Assembly (NCBI GenBank): GCA_964443005.1
Contig: CAYUBI010000085.1
Location: 1 to 7,994, forward strand
Source of the DNA: CAYUBI01 sp964443005
GTDB taxonomy: Bacteria; Margulisbacteria; Riflemargulisbacteria; GWF2-35-9; CAYUBI01
Length of the DNA: 7,994 bases
Direction of reading: 5' to 3'
The stretch's first letter is position 1. Each line of letters begins with the position of its first letter. Shown piece after piece: positions 1 to 6,030 of the stretch. The notes below the pieces were generated by a model. That model was not told where the DNA came from. It did no database searches and was given only the letters and a program-made list of their open reading frames with translations. Position numbers and translations under genes: made by a program.

Positions 1-696
1 ATCTGTTACGCTAACGAGTGGTCCTGTAGCTGGTGGCTTTAGTAGCTGTTGGGGCGGCTGCAGTTGGGGCGAATAATTATTCGCCCTTACTTGCTCAGTT
101 GCCCTTACTTGCTCATTCGCTCTTATGCCTTCCGTTTGCTGAGCTTTGGCTTTGAGTTGTTGTTGCTTTGCTTCTAACGTCGAAATAACATGCGTCACTT
201 GATTTAGCTGCTGTTGCTTCGTTTGACGATAATTGTCTAGGGCACTTTTGATATCAGTACGATCAATTGGCTGTATGCGATCAATAGGATGTGTTGCTGA
301 TGGTTGCTTTTCTGCTGGCTCCATCGGTTGTTGAGGTAATTGCTTTTGTTCAACTGGTTGTACGTATTTGGGAATAAAAGCTTGTTTTTGCTGAAGATAC
401 TGATGAATATCCTGTTCAGTTAACTCTGAAAGTGGTTTTCGGAGTTGTTCTGCTATTTTTTGTAACTGAATAAATTGTTTTGAAAATTGAACCTTTGTCG
501 ATTCCTGAGCTTGATTTTGCTGATCTTCAAGATGAAGCTGATCTTTTTGTTGCTGAACTTGTTCTCTAATTTTTTTAAGATTAGCTTGTTGTTCATTATG
601 CTTTTGTAATTGCAGGGCCAGAGATGCTTGCTCTTGTGCAAGCTGCAGTCGACGATTTGCATTATTCAATCGTTCATTGGAGTTGATAATTGTCAT
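1..696 (-). CDS. Glutamine-rich coiled-coil protein, function unknown (3' end outside window)
   Basis: I do not recognise this gene. The frame reads from ATG at 696-694 to the window edge without a stop (232 codons seen), so the C-terminus is missing. The start is supported by GAGGGA lying 4 bases upstream. There is no signal peptide or membrane segment. Residues about 5-95 are rich in Gln, Glu, Lys, Leu and Ala with few prolines, and look like a long helix or coiled coil. Residues about 110-145 form a Pro/Gln linker containing a near-duplicated IDRIQPIDRTD. Residues about 148-195 are a second Gln/Lys helix, followed by a short repeat (ANEQVRATEQVRANN) and a Pro-rich tail. About a quarter of the residues are Gln. 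The gene is divergent from the polyketide-like operon and shares a short intergenic region with it. No function is inferred; a structural, scaffold or effector-like role is only one possibility. The frame itself is well supported by its length and RBS. Confidence 0.72.
   Translation of the reverse strand, partial: MTIINSNERLNNANRRLQLAQEQASLALQLQKHNEQQANLKKIREQVQQQKDQLHLEDQQNQAQESTKVQFSKQFIQLQKIAEQLRKPLSELTEQDIHQYLQQKQAFIPKYVQPVEQKQLPQQPMEPAEKQPSATHPIDRIQPIDRTDIKSALDNYRQTKQQQLNQVTHVISTLEAKQQQLKAKAQQTEGIRANEQVRATEQVRANNYSPQLQPPQQLLKPPATGPLVSVTD
67..86. repeat. Perfect 20-bp palindrome inside the glutamine-rich gene
   Basis: GGGCGAATAATTATTCGCCC equals its own reverse complement over all 20 bases. 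As single-stranded nucleic acid it could form an 8-bp stem with an AATT loop. It lies in the coding frame of the minus-strand gene, encoding part of the segment ANNYSPQ. It overlaps the start of an 18-bp tandem repeat. It has no following T-run on either strand, so it does not look like an intrinsic terminator. Confidence 0.85.
83..118 (-). repeat. 18-bp direct tandem repeat, two copies, in coding sequence
   Basis: Units 83-100 and 101-118 share the first 15 bases (GCCCTTACTTGCTCA) and differ in the last three. A degenerate third start (GCTCTTA) follows at 119. On the minus strand the repeat encodes two copies of a six-residue unit, (A)TEQVRA / (A)NEQVRA, so the reading frame is kept. It looks like a recent slippage duplication in a low-complexity helical segment. 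Confidence 0.8.
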
Positions 697-711
697 ATTT
701 TCCCTCATAAT
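683..711 (+). promoter_or_regulatory. Sigma70-like promoter for the polyketide-like operon
   Basis: TTGATA at 683-688 and CATAAT at 706-711 are separated by 17 bases, and each matches the sigma70 consensus at five of six positions. Transcription would start near 718, giving a leader of about 46 bases before the ATG at 764. The -35 hexamer lies inside the first codons of the divergent gene, so the two genes share control sequence. No operator repeat or riboswitch is visible in the 67-base gap between the two start codons. Confidence 0.5.
701..706 (-). promoter_or_regulatory. Ribosome binding site for the minus-strand gene
   Basis: On the minus strand GAGGGA stands 4 bases before the ATG at 696-694. 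It fixes the start of the glutamine-rich gene, which has no other good Met codon with a Shine-Dalgarno sequence close by. Confidence 0.6.
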
Positions 712-763
712 GATTCTGCCCTAATTATCGGGGTTATAAACCTTTTTATTGTATGGAAAAAAC

Positions 764-1498
764 ATGGTTAAGGCAGTGCTCATAACTGGAGGAACAAAAG
801 GGATAGGTAAAGCACTGACTTGCCAATATTTAGCTGCTGGATTTTTTGTGATTGTTACTTATGGAACGGATGATAGTGCTGCTGAAAAAGCACAAAAAGA
901 ATTTGCGGAAATATCCGCTACCTTTATGATTCATCGGCTTGATATGTCTAGTGAACTTGCTGTTGATCAATTGCAACAAACATTAGAAATTCATGAATAT
1001 GAACCGCTTATTGTTATTAATAACGCAGGCGTTTTATCTCAGTATCCTTTTTTATATGATTCTGTTTCAACTATTGAATCTGTAATGAAAAATAATTTCG
1101 TGTCTGTTGTGAATACGTGCAAAATTTTTTCAAAATATATGATTTTCAAAAAACAAGGACATATTGTAAATATTGCGTCTGTAGCTGCACATGTTGGCGT
1201 TCCTGGCTTATCATTATATAGTGCAACCAAAGGCGCTATTGTTTCGTATTCCAAGGCCATTTCAAAAGAACTCGCGCCCTATAATATTAATGTCAGCATT
1301 GTTAGCCCTGGATTTATTGATACAAACATGATGCATGTTTTGCCTCAACAAAAACAAAAAGACCTGCTACAATTCATTCCAATGAAGCGATTTGGCAAAC
1401 CAGAAGAAATCGCGCAATTTGTTGTTGCATTAACATCTTTGCAATCATTATATGCAACTGGATCGGAATTTGTACTAGATGGAGGATTAACTAGCTAA
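764..1498 (+). CDS. FabG-like short-chain dehydrogenase, probable 3-ketoacyl-ACP reductase
   Basis: This is a classical short-chain dehydrogenase, probably reducing the beta-keto group of the ACP-bound chain with NADPH in the cytoplasm. From the ATG at 764 it has 244 residues, the usual FabG length. Visible motifs are the cofactor loop TGGTKGIG (8-15), with Lys12 suiting NADPH; NNAG (86-89); and the catalytic Asn111, Ser139, Tyr152 and Lys156 in YSATK. The SPG motif (181-183) and the C-terminal EFVLDGG are also present, so the tetrad is intact. An in-frame TTG at 749 would add five residues, but ATG 764 fits the family start and has TGGA a few bases upstream, so I chose it. Its TAATG junction overlaps the ACP gene by one base. 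The role is inferred from the adjacent ACP, dehydratase and ketosynthases, making it the ketoreductase of this pathway (ApeQ-like role) rather than the housekeeping FabG. It could act on another acyl substrate. Confidence 0.9.
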   Translation: MVKAVLITGGTKGIGKALTCQYLAAGFFVIVTYGTDDSAAEKAQKEFAEISATFMIHRLDMSSELAVDQLQQTLEIHEYEPLIVINNAGVLSQYPFLYDSVSTIESVMKNNFVSVVNTCKIFSKYMIFKKQGHIVNIASVAAHVGVPGLSLYSATKGAIVSYSKAISKELAPYNINVSIVSPGFIDTNMMHVLPQQKQKDLLQFIPMKRFGKPEEIAQFVVALTSLQSLYATGSEFVLDGGLTS

Positions 1499-1971
1499 TG
1501 AGTGAGTTTTCTACCTTTTTGCAAAATTTTTCTATTAATAGTGCTGAGCATGCCACTGTATTAGTCCATCTTAAGCAAATGTTTGTTGAACGTCTGAATA
1601 TTGATCGTGATCCTGCAGATATCCCAGATAATGAACCTATTTTTACTACTGGACTTCAGTTGGATTCTGTTGATGCGCTAGAAATCATTGTTAATATTGA
1701 ACGAATGTATAAAATTAAATTCAAAGAATATGATTTAGTTCAGGCTGAAGAAAACTTTAAAACTATATCCTCAGTTGCAGATTTTGTTTTATTGAAAGTT
1801 GCAGAAAAAGAACAGATTGATTTGCTAACTAAAACGCTGGCAATAGCTTTGGAAAGTGAAAAACCAGCAATTGAAGCGCAACTTAAATTAATTGATGCTT
1901 TTATTGCAAAGCAAAGTGAAAATATTCAAGAAAAACTGGAAAAACTCAAGCAAAAATATACTCAGCAATGA
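1498..1971 (+). CDS. Acyl carrier protein with C-terminal helical extension
   Basis: This is an acyl carrier protein that should carry the growing chain on a phosphopantetheine arm. The ACP fold spans about residues 20-103. The attachment site is Ser57 in GLQLDSVDALEI, close to the GLGLDSIDALEL type common in aryl polyene, flexirubin and type II PKS carriers rather than the GADSLDTVEL of housekeeping AcpP. At 157 residues the protein is about twice the usual 75-90. After the carrier domain, residues about 104-157 are rich in Lys, Glu, Leu and Ala with no glycine and a single proline, and look like one or two amphipathic helices or a coiled coil. It overlaps the reductase by one base (TAATG) and the dehydratase by four (ATGA). 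The tail may dock to a partner or to the membrane-linked proteins at the operon end; that is inference. No phosphopantetheinyl transferase lies in the window. Confidence 0.88.
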   Translation: MSEFSTFLQNFSINSAEHATVLVHLKQMFVERLNIDRDPADIPDNEPIFTTGLQLDSVDALEIIVNIERMYKIKFKEYDLVQAEENFKTISSVADFVLLKVAEKEQIDLLTKTLAIALESEKPAIEAQLKLIDAFIAKQSENIQEKLEKLKQKYTQQ

Positions 1972-2441
1972 CGCGCTGGGATCAACAATCTGCAACTTAT
2001 TGCAAGAAGGCTGTTTCCTATTCAGCTACTGAAATTATAAAATTAGTTCCTCATCGCTTTCCGTTTATTTTTCTGGATAAGGTTTATTATTATCAAAATC
2101 CACTCATATTGGACCAACATTTTTGTTTTGGTCAAAAGCAAGTTTCAGCAAATCAACGAATGATTATGACACAAACACTTTGTTTGGATGCTCTGGCTCA
2201 ATTAGCGTATTGTTTTTATCAACTAACGCGGCTTAAACCGCTATTGCCGAATTCGCAACAAATTCCAGGCGCATTTATTGGACTGAATAACACAGTATTG
2301 GGCGCAGCTCCGTTGCCTGGTCAAACATTAAACTTTAGTGTTAAATTAGATCGCGTGCTCATCCCTTATTATTTGTTTCGTGCATGTGCGTTTTCTGACC
2401 AGTTAGTCATAAAAACGCAACTGGTTTTTATGCTTTCATGA
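1968..2441 (+). CDS. FabZ/ApeP-like hot-dog 3-hydroxyacyl-ACP dehydratase, atypical active site
   Basis: This is a hot-dog fold protein, probably the dehydratase that turns 3-hydroxyacyl-ACP into the 2-enoyl form. The N-terminal block EIIKLVPHRFPFIFLDKV (22-39) matches the FabZ/ApeP block with PHR.PF..LD. The central-helix block LDALAQLAY (73-81) matches the (E/D)A.AQ helix, with Asp74 in the place of the FabZ Glu (FabA also uses Asp). The C-terminal part (about 100-157, with LPGQTL and VKLDRV) fits the last strands. The length of 157 is normal. The segment between these blocks is short: after KQVSANQ comes RMIMTQTLC, with no GHFPG loop and so no catalytic His at the usual place. This resembles ApeP-type dehydratases, which also lack that loop. 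ATGA overlaps on both sides tie it to the ACP and FAD-enzyme genes. It may be an active ApeP-like enzyme or a partner protein without activity. Confidence 0.72.
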   Translation: MTRWDQQSATYCKKAVSYSATEIIKLVPHRFPFIFLDKVYYYQNPLILDQHFCFGQKQVSANQRMIMTQTLCLDALAQLAYCFYQLTRLKPLLPNSQQIPGAFIGLNNTVLGAAPLPGQTLNFSVKLDRVLIPYYLFRACAFSDQLVIKTQLVFMLS

Positions 2442-3961
2442 CCCAGCCAATACATCTACGACATTATGATGTTTTAGTTTTAGGTGGTGGCTTAGCTGGA
2501 GCGTTGCTAGCTAGCCGATTACCCAAAAATCTTTGCGTAGGCTTAATTGAAAAAGAACCGCAGTTGGGCGGGTGTTTAGCTACATTTACTAGGCAGGGTT
2601 TTGTGTGCGATGCAGGAGCCCAAGGCTTAGTTATGAATTTGCAAATTTCTAGGTTATTTAAGGCTGTTGGCTTTTTGCCTGTGTGGAAGCAATTTCATCA
2701 TGGATTATCCATGGATAACACGCTTCGCATATTTGGAAATTTATCACCCTTACAGCTTTTTAGTGAACTATTTCCAGAAAATAAGGCAGATATTTGTAAA
2801 TTAATAACAACAATTAATAGTTACAGAACAGCATTTCGGGTCATGTACAATTCAACGTTGTCTACCGTGTCATTTTTTGAGCGAGAACAAGTAGCGGAAT
2901 GGTTAACTCATCGGTCATGGAAACTCATTTTTTTACTACGACGTTTGTGCTGGCCTGGATCAATTTCAGAGTTTTTTTATAATATTCACGTGATTTTTTT
3001 AGCACTGACTCAGCCAGCACAAATCATTGATATATTGCGCGAAGCTTCTTATAATCCAGTGATTGACTCGTGTACAAATAATCCTATGATTCAAGGTTTA
3101 TTTAAGCGATTTTTAGGGTATTCAAATCAACGTCTTTTAACAGCTAGTTACTTTTGGGAAGAAATGATTGCAGGTTCAGTATACCCAGTTGGCGGATTTG
3201 CGAGTTTGTTTAAGCAGTTACACCATCAGATTCATGGAGACGTTATCCTAAATACTGAGATTGCGACAGTTAATCAATTGCCTAACAATTATTACGAAAT
3301 TACAGATACTCAGGGAAATATATATACTTGCCACGAATTAGTAATTGCTATGGATATACAACAGTTTCAGCGTATGGCATCATTTTATGACCAACGAGTC
3401 AAGCGAGTGCCGTGCGAGCGTGCGGTTTTGGGATTATGGTATGGAATGCGTGCTAATAATTTTGAATATCCCTGTCATTTTTGGGTTGTTTATGATTCGC
3501 AAGCACCCATAGCTATTCGTCCAGAAAAGTTTTATATGAATTCAGGGTTTCGCCTTTATTGCAAAGAACATGAGCCTGGATATATAACCCTACATGTTCA
3601 GGTTTTAGCACCCTATGAGCCTTTTGTGGGAACAGCTGTAGATTATGCAGCATATAAGCAGGAAATTCTTGCGTATTATCATCAAAAAATTGCTCAGGTG
3701 TTAAGTTGTGAGCCTGAAATAATCGTTCCCTTGGATTGTGCAAGTCCTGTAACATATGAAACGTATACAGGTAATTTCCATGGTTCATCTGTTGGATGGA
3801 AATATAGTGTGCCGCATGCTGATATTGAGAAGTATATTCATGGACTTTATCGTGATCATCTTCATTTTGCAGGGCATTGGGCAACAACCGGTGGTGTTGC
3901 TACTGTGATTCAGCAGGCATGTTTGTTAGGAGAGCAACTGAATGCCATCTTTCGAAAATAA
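2438..3961 (+). CDS. CrtI/phytoene-desaturase-like FAD oxidoreductase
   Basis: This is an FAD-dependent oxidoreductase of the CrtI / carotenoid isomerase / amine oxidase group. It has 507 residues, the usual size. The N-terminal Rossmann motif is VLGGGLAG (Gly16, Gly18, Gly21), followed by the ribose-binding Glu38 and the GG pair at 44-45 (QLGGCLATF). YPVGGFASL (249-257) matches the conserved YP.GG block. SPVTYETYTGN (436-446) and SSVGW (450-454) match the segment seen in carotenoid isomerase and retinol saturase relatives. The C-terminal FAD block is LHFAGHWATTGGVATVIQQ (475-493). No carotenoid genes (crtB, crtE, crtY) are present, so the substrate is more likely an ACP-bound or released polyene. 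CrtI-like enzymes occur in ladderane and cinnamoyl-lipid loci, where desaturation, isomerisation or aromatisation of a polyene is proposed. It overlaps the dehydratase by 4 bases and the ketosynthase by 20. Family confidence is high; the reaction is unknown. Confidence 0.85.
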   Translation: MTQPIHLRHYDVLVLGGGLAGALLASRLPKNLCVGLIEKEPQLGGCLATFTRQGFVCDAGAQGLVMNLQISRLFKAVGFLPVWKQFHHGLSMDNTLRIFGNLSPLQLFSELFPENKADICKLITTINSYRTAFRVMYNSTLSTVSFFEREQVAEWLTHRSWKLIFLLRRLCWPGSISEFFYNIHVIFLALTQPAQIIDILREASYNPVIDSCTNNPMIQGLFKRFLGYSNQRLLTASYFWEEMIAGSVYPVGGFASLFKQLHHQIHGDVILNTEIATVNQLPNNYYEITDTQGNIYTCHELVIAMDIQQFQRMASFYDQRVKRVPCERAVLGLWYGMRANNFEYPCHFWVVYDSQAPIAIRPEKFYMNSGFRLYCKEHEPGYITLHVQVLAPYEPFVGTAVDYAAYKQEILAYYHQKIAQVLSCEPEIIVPLDCASPVTYETYTGNFHGSSVGWKYSVPHADIEKYIHGLYRDHLHFAGHWATTGGVATVIQQACLLGEQLNAIFRK

Positions 3962-5111
3962 TAGTGTTGTGATAACAGGAATGGGCATGATTACGTCATT
4001 AGGCAATAGCGTAGCTTCAACATGGGAACGTATTGCTGCTAATGACTGTGGAATTGTGCCAATTACCTTGTTTAATACGTCAGCTGTTGATTGTCACATT
4101 GGCGGCGAAATTAGTTCGCAGCCGTTAGATCGGCATAAGTTATATCATTTTTTGGACCTAGCTGTACACGAAGCAATTACTGCCTCACGTGTTCCAATTC
4201 ATAGCGAAAATTTGGGCGTATATATTGGCGTATTACAAGGGAATATTGTATATTTTAGTGATTACCTGATGCATGATCAAACACAAGGAATGATTCAGGA
4301 CTATCATAATCATGCTTTAGCTGAACATTTGCGGCAACGCTATCATATTCGTGGATCGTTGAACACGCAGGTTACAGCGTGTTCTGCTAGTTTGTCAGCA
4401 ATTGGTGCTGCTTACCTAGATTTGATAGCAGGTGAGATTTCCTATGCAATTTGTGGCGCAGCCGAAGTGCTTCATCCGGTTTCTTTTGCAGGATTTTCAT
4501 CATTAAAATCACTAGACCCGGTCACGTGTCGTCCGTTTGATCGGCATCGCCAAGGATTAGTTTTAGGCGAAGGTGCAGGCGTAGTGATTTTGGAAACCTT
4601 AGCTACAGCGCGTAGCCGAGGAGTACCCGTTCTTGGCCAGGTTTGCGGATTTGGCTCTGCTTTAGATGGTTATCACCCAACCTCATCAGACCCGCAGGGA
4701 TTAGGTGCATATTTGGCAATGCAGCGGGCCTTAGCTAGTGCAAAATTAACACCGGATTCAATTCAATATGTTAATGCCCATGGTACAGGAACCTTGAATA
4801 ATGATGCAATGGAAGCCTCTGCTATTCATCGCTGTTTTGGTTCACATGTTCAAAATCTTTGGGTCTCATCTTCAAAATCTCAGCTTGGCCATACTTTAGG
4901 TGCTGCTGGCGTTATTGAAACAATTTTAACAGCCTTGGCTATTCAGCAGCAGCTCATCCCACCTAATTTGCATTTAATACAACAAGATGTCCAAAATCCG
5001 TTGCCAGGTTTGATGTCGCTATCAACACCAGCAACAGTGACGCATGCAATGGTTAATTCTTTTGGATTTGGCGGGCATATGGCTGCATTAATTTTGGGAG
5101 CTTGCTCATGA
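3942..5111 (+). CDS. FabF-like beta-ketoacyl-ACP synthase (KS alpha), catalytic triad intact
   Basis: This is a condensing enzyme of the FabF/type II PKS KS-alpha group, elongating the chain with malonyl-ACP. At 389 residues it is slightly shorter than FabF (about 410). It begins VVITGMGMITSLG (9-21), as the family does. The active-site Cys147 is in TACSAS (145-150). The two catalytic His residues are His280 in NAHGTGT and His317 in SKSQLGHTLGAAG, with Lys312. The GEGAG block (209-213) and the C-terminal NSFGFGGHMA are also present, so it should be active. The ATG lies inside the end of the oxidoreductase gene (20-base overlap), 9 bases after AGGAG at 3928-3932, which supports this start. It joins the next gene by an ATGA overlap, the arrangement typical of KS plus chain-length-factor pairs. 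It is likely the catalytic half of a heterodimer with the next protein, comparable to ApeO or KS-alpha. Confidence 0.92.
   Translation: MPSFENNSVVITGMGMITSLGNSVASTWERIAANDCGIVPITLFNTSAVDCHIGGEISSQPLDRHKLYHFLDLAVHEAITASRVPIHSENLGVYIGVLQGNIVYFSDYLMHDQTQGMIQDYHNHALAEHLRQRYHIRGSLNTQVTACSASLSAIGAAYLDLIAGEISYAICGAAEVLHPVSFAGFSSLKSLDPVTCRPFDRHRQGLVLGEGAGVVILETLATARSRGVPVLGQVCGFGSALDGYHPTSSDPQGLGAYLAMQRALASAKLTPDSIQYVNAHGTGTLNNDAMEASAIHRCFGSHVQNLWVSSSKSQLGHTLGAAGVIETILTALAIQQQLIPPNLHLIQQDVQNPLPGLMSLSTPATVTHAMVNSFGFGGHMAALILGACS
5096..5100 (+). promoter_or_regulatory. Ribosome binding site for the second ketosynthase-like gene
   Basis: GGGAG ends 7 bases before the ATG at 5108 and lies in the last codons of the ketosynthase gene. 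It favours ATG 5108, in an ATGA stop-start overlap, over the in-frame TTG at 5102, which is too close to this sequence. Confidence 0.6.
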
Positions 5112-6022
5112 AACCAATGGCAATTATGGATTGTGCTTGCATTACTCCATACGGAAATACAGTTGTGGATTGGCTTTTTAAAAAGATGATTAAGCCGCCG
5201 TTATGGAGCAATGAACGATGGGACTATTTTACGTGCGAGTACACGTCTGTGTTGCATGAATTACCTATTAACGGCATTCGCAAAATGGACCGACCCTCAA
5301 CATTAGCGTTAGCAACGCTAGGACCTATGTTGCTACGTCATAATTTTTCTTCAGATATTCGTGAACAAATGGCAGTTATTTTTGCAACAACCTTTGGCAG
5401 TTATGGCGCAACTTATGCTTTTGCATCTAATGTATTAAGCCAGGGAATGGAATATGCCTCGCCTATAGCCTTTCCTAATATTGTCCAGAATATGCCGTTG
5501 GGACAATTGGCAATCCAGTTTGGACTTCATGGACCAGCAACAATGATTTCCTCAACACTTGCAGGTGGACTTCAAACCTTAATGATGGCTGCACGGTTAT
5601 TTGAAACGCAGCAAACTCAACAGGCAATTGTTGGAAGTATTGATGCGTGCAATCAGGCTTTTGACGGTTTTTTGTATCCAAATGACAAACAACACTATTT
5701 ATTAATGGAAAATAGTATTTGTTTTTTAATTGAAGCAAATCCAACACATGAACCCTTATGCATTGTTAAAGATGTTGGATATCGAACTGCATCGTGGATT
5801 CAGGAAACAATTCGCGAAAGTAATCCTGAGCTGTATTTAACAGTATCATTAACAAAATCTCCACATCCCAGTTATGAAACTATTCCTGAAAAAATGCTAA
5901 GTGCAACTGGATTATTCGAAATCATAAATTTCATCTACCAATCACAACGGAAACGTGCTTTAATAATTCATAATCTACCATTTGAGGGGGCCAAAAAATT
6001 AGTCCTATTATTAGAAAAATAG
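5108..6022 (+). CDS. Ketosynthase-like chain-length-factor protein lacking the active-site Cys
   Basis: This is a divergent thiolase-fold protein resembling the second ketosynthase (KS beta, ApeC or Ketoacyl-synt_2 type). From ATG 5108 it has 304 residues, against about 400 for a full KS. Residues 85-106 give the AVIFATTFGSYG strand and loop. Residues 118-143 (ASPIAFPNIVQNMPLGQ, then GLHGP) match the conserved SP..F.N.V.N.P.G block. Where KS has TAC(S/A), this protein reads MISSTLAG (146-153), so the Cys position appears to be Leu151, although alignment could slip by one or two residues. No HGTGT is found. The C-terminal lobe is shrunken, but EKMLSATGLFEIINF (261-275) seems to echo the GHTLGAAGVIETI segment of its partner. 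It is coupled by ATGA to the intact KS and most likely forms its non-catalytic partner, shaping chain length. No frameshift is evident. Confidence 0.75.
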   Translation: MKPMAIMDCACITPYGNTVVDWLFKKMIKPPLWSNERWDYFTCEYTSVLHELPINGIRKMDRPSTLALATLGPMLLRHNFSSDIREQMAVIFATTFGSYGATYAFASNVLSQGMEYASPIAFPNIVQNMPLGQLAIQFGLHGPATMISSTLAGGLQTLMMAARLFETQQTQQAIVGSIDACNQAFDGFLYPNDKQHYLLMENSICFLIEANPTHEPLCIVKDVGYRTASWIQETIRESNPELYLTVSLTKSPHPSYETIPEKMLSATGLFEIINFIYQSQRKRALIIHNLPFEGAKKLVLLLEK

Positions 6023-6030
6023 GTCGCTTT

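Noticed and set aside
67..86. Palindrome as transcription terminator
   Set aside because: It lies within an open reading frame and has no T-run on either strand.
453..662. 69-residue minus-strand reading frame
   Set aside because: It lies in another frame inside the longer glutamine-rich gene, which has a proper RBS and a frame open across the whole segment.
724..750. Minus-strand promoter for the glutamine-rich gene (GATAAT at 729-724)
   Set aside because: The -10 is plausible, but no acceptable -35 hexamer is found at 16-18 bases, so it is not called.
749..763. TTG start adding five residues to the reductase
   Set aside because: ATG at 764 gives the standard FabG length and N-terminus (MVKAVLITGG); the TTG has no better Shine-Dalgarno.
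1039..1260. 73-residue minus-strand reading frame inside the reductase gene
   Set aside because: Antisense to a gene with all SDR motifs intact; no RBS or recognisable domain.
3513..3887. 124-residue minus-strand reading frame inside the FAD oxidoreductase gene
   Set aside because: Shadow of the conserved CrtI-like C-terminus; His/Gln-rich sequence with no domain or RBS.
5475..5747. 90-residue minus-strand reading frame inside the second ketosynthase gene
   Set aside because: Antisense to the conserved KS-like core; no supporting signal.
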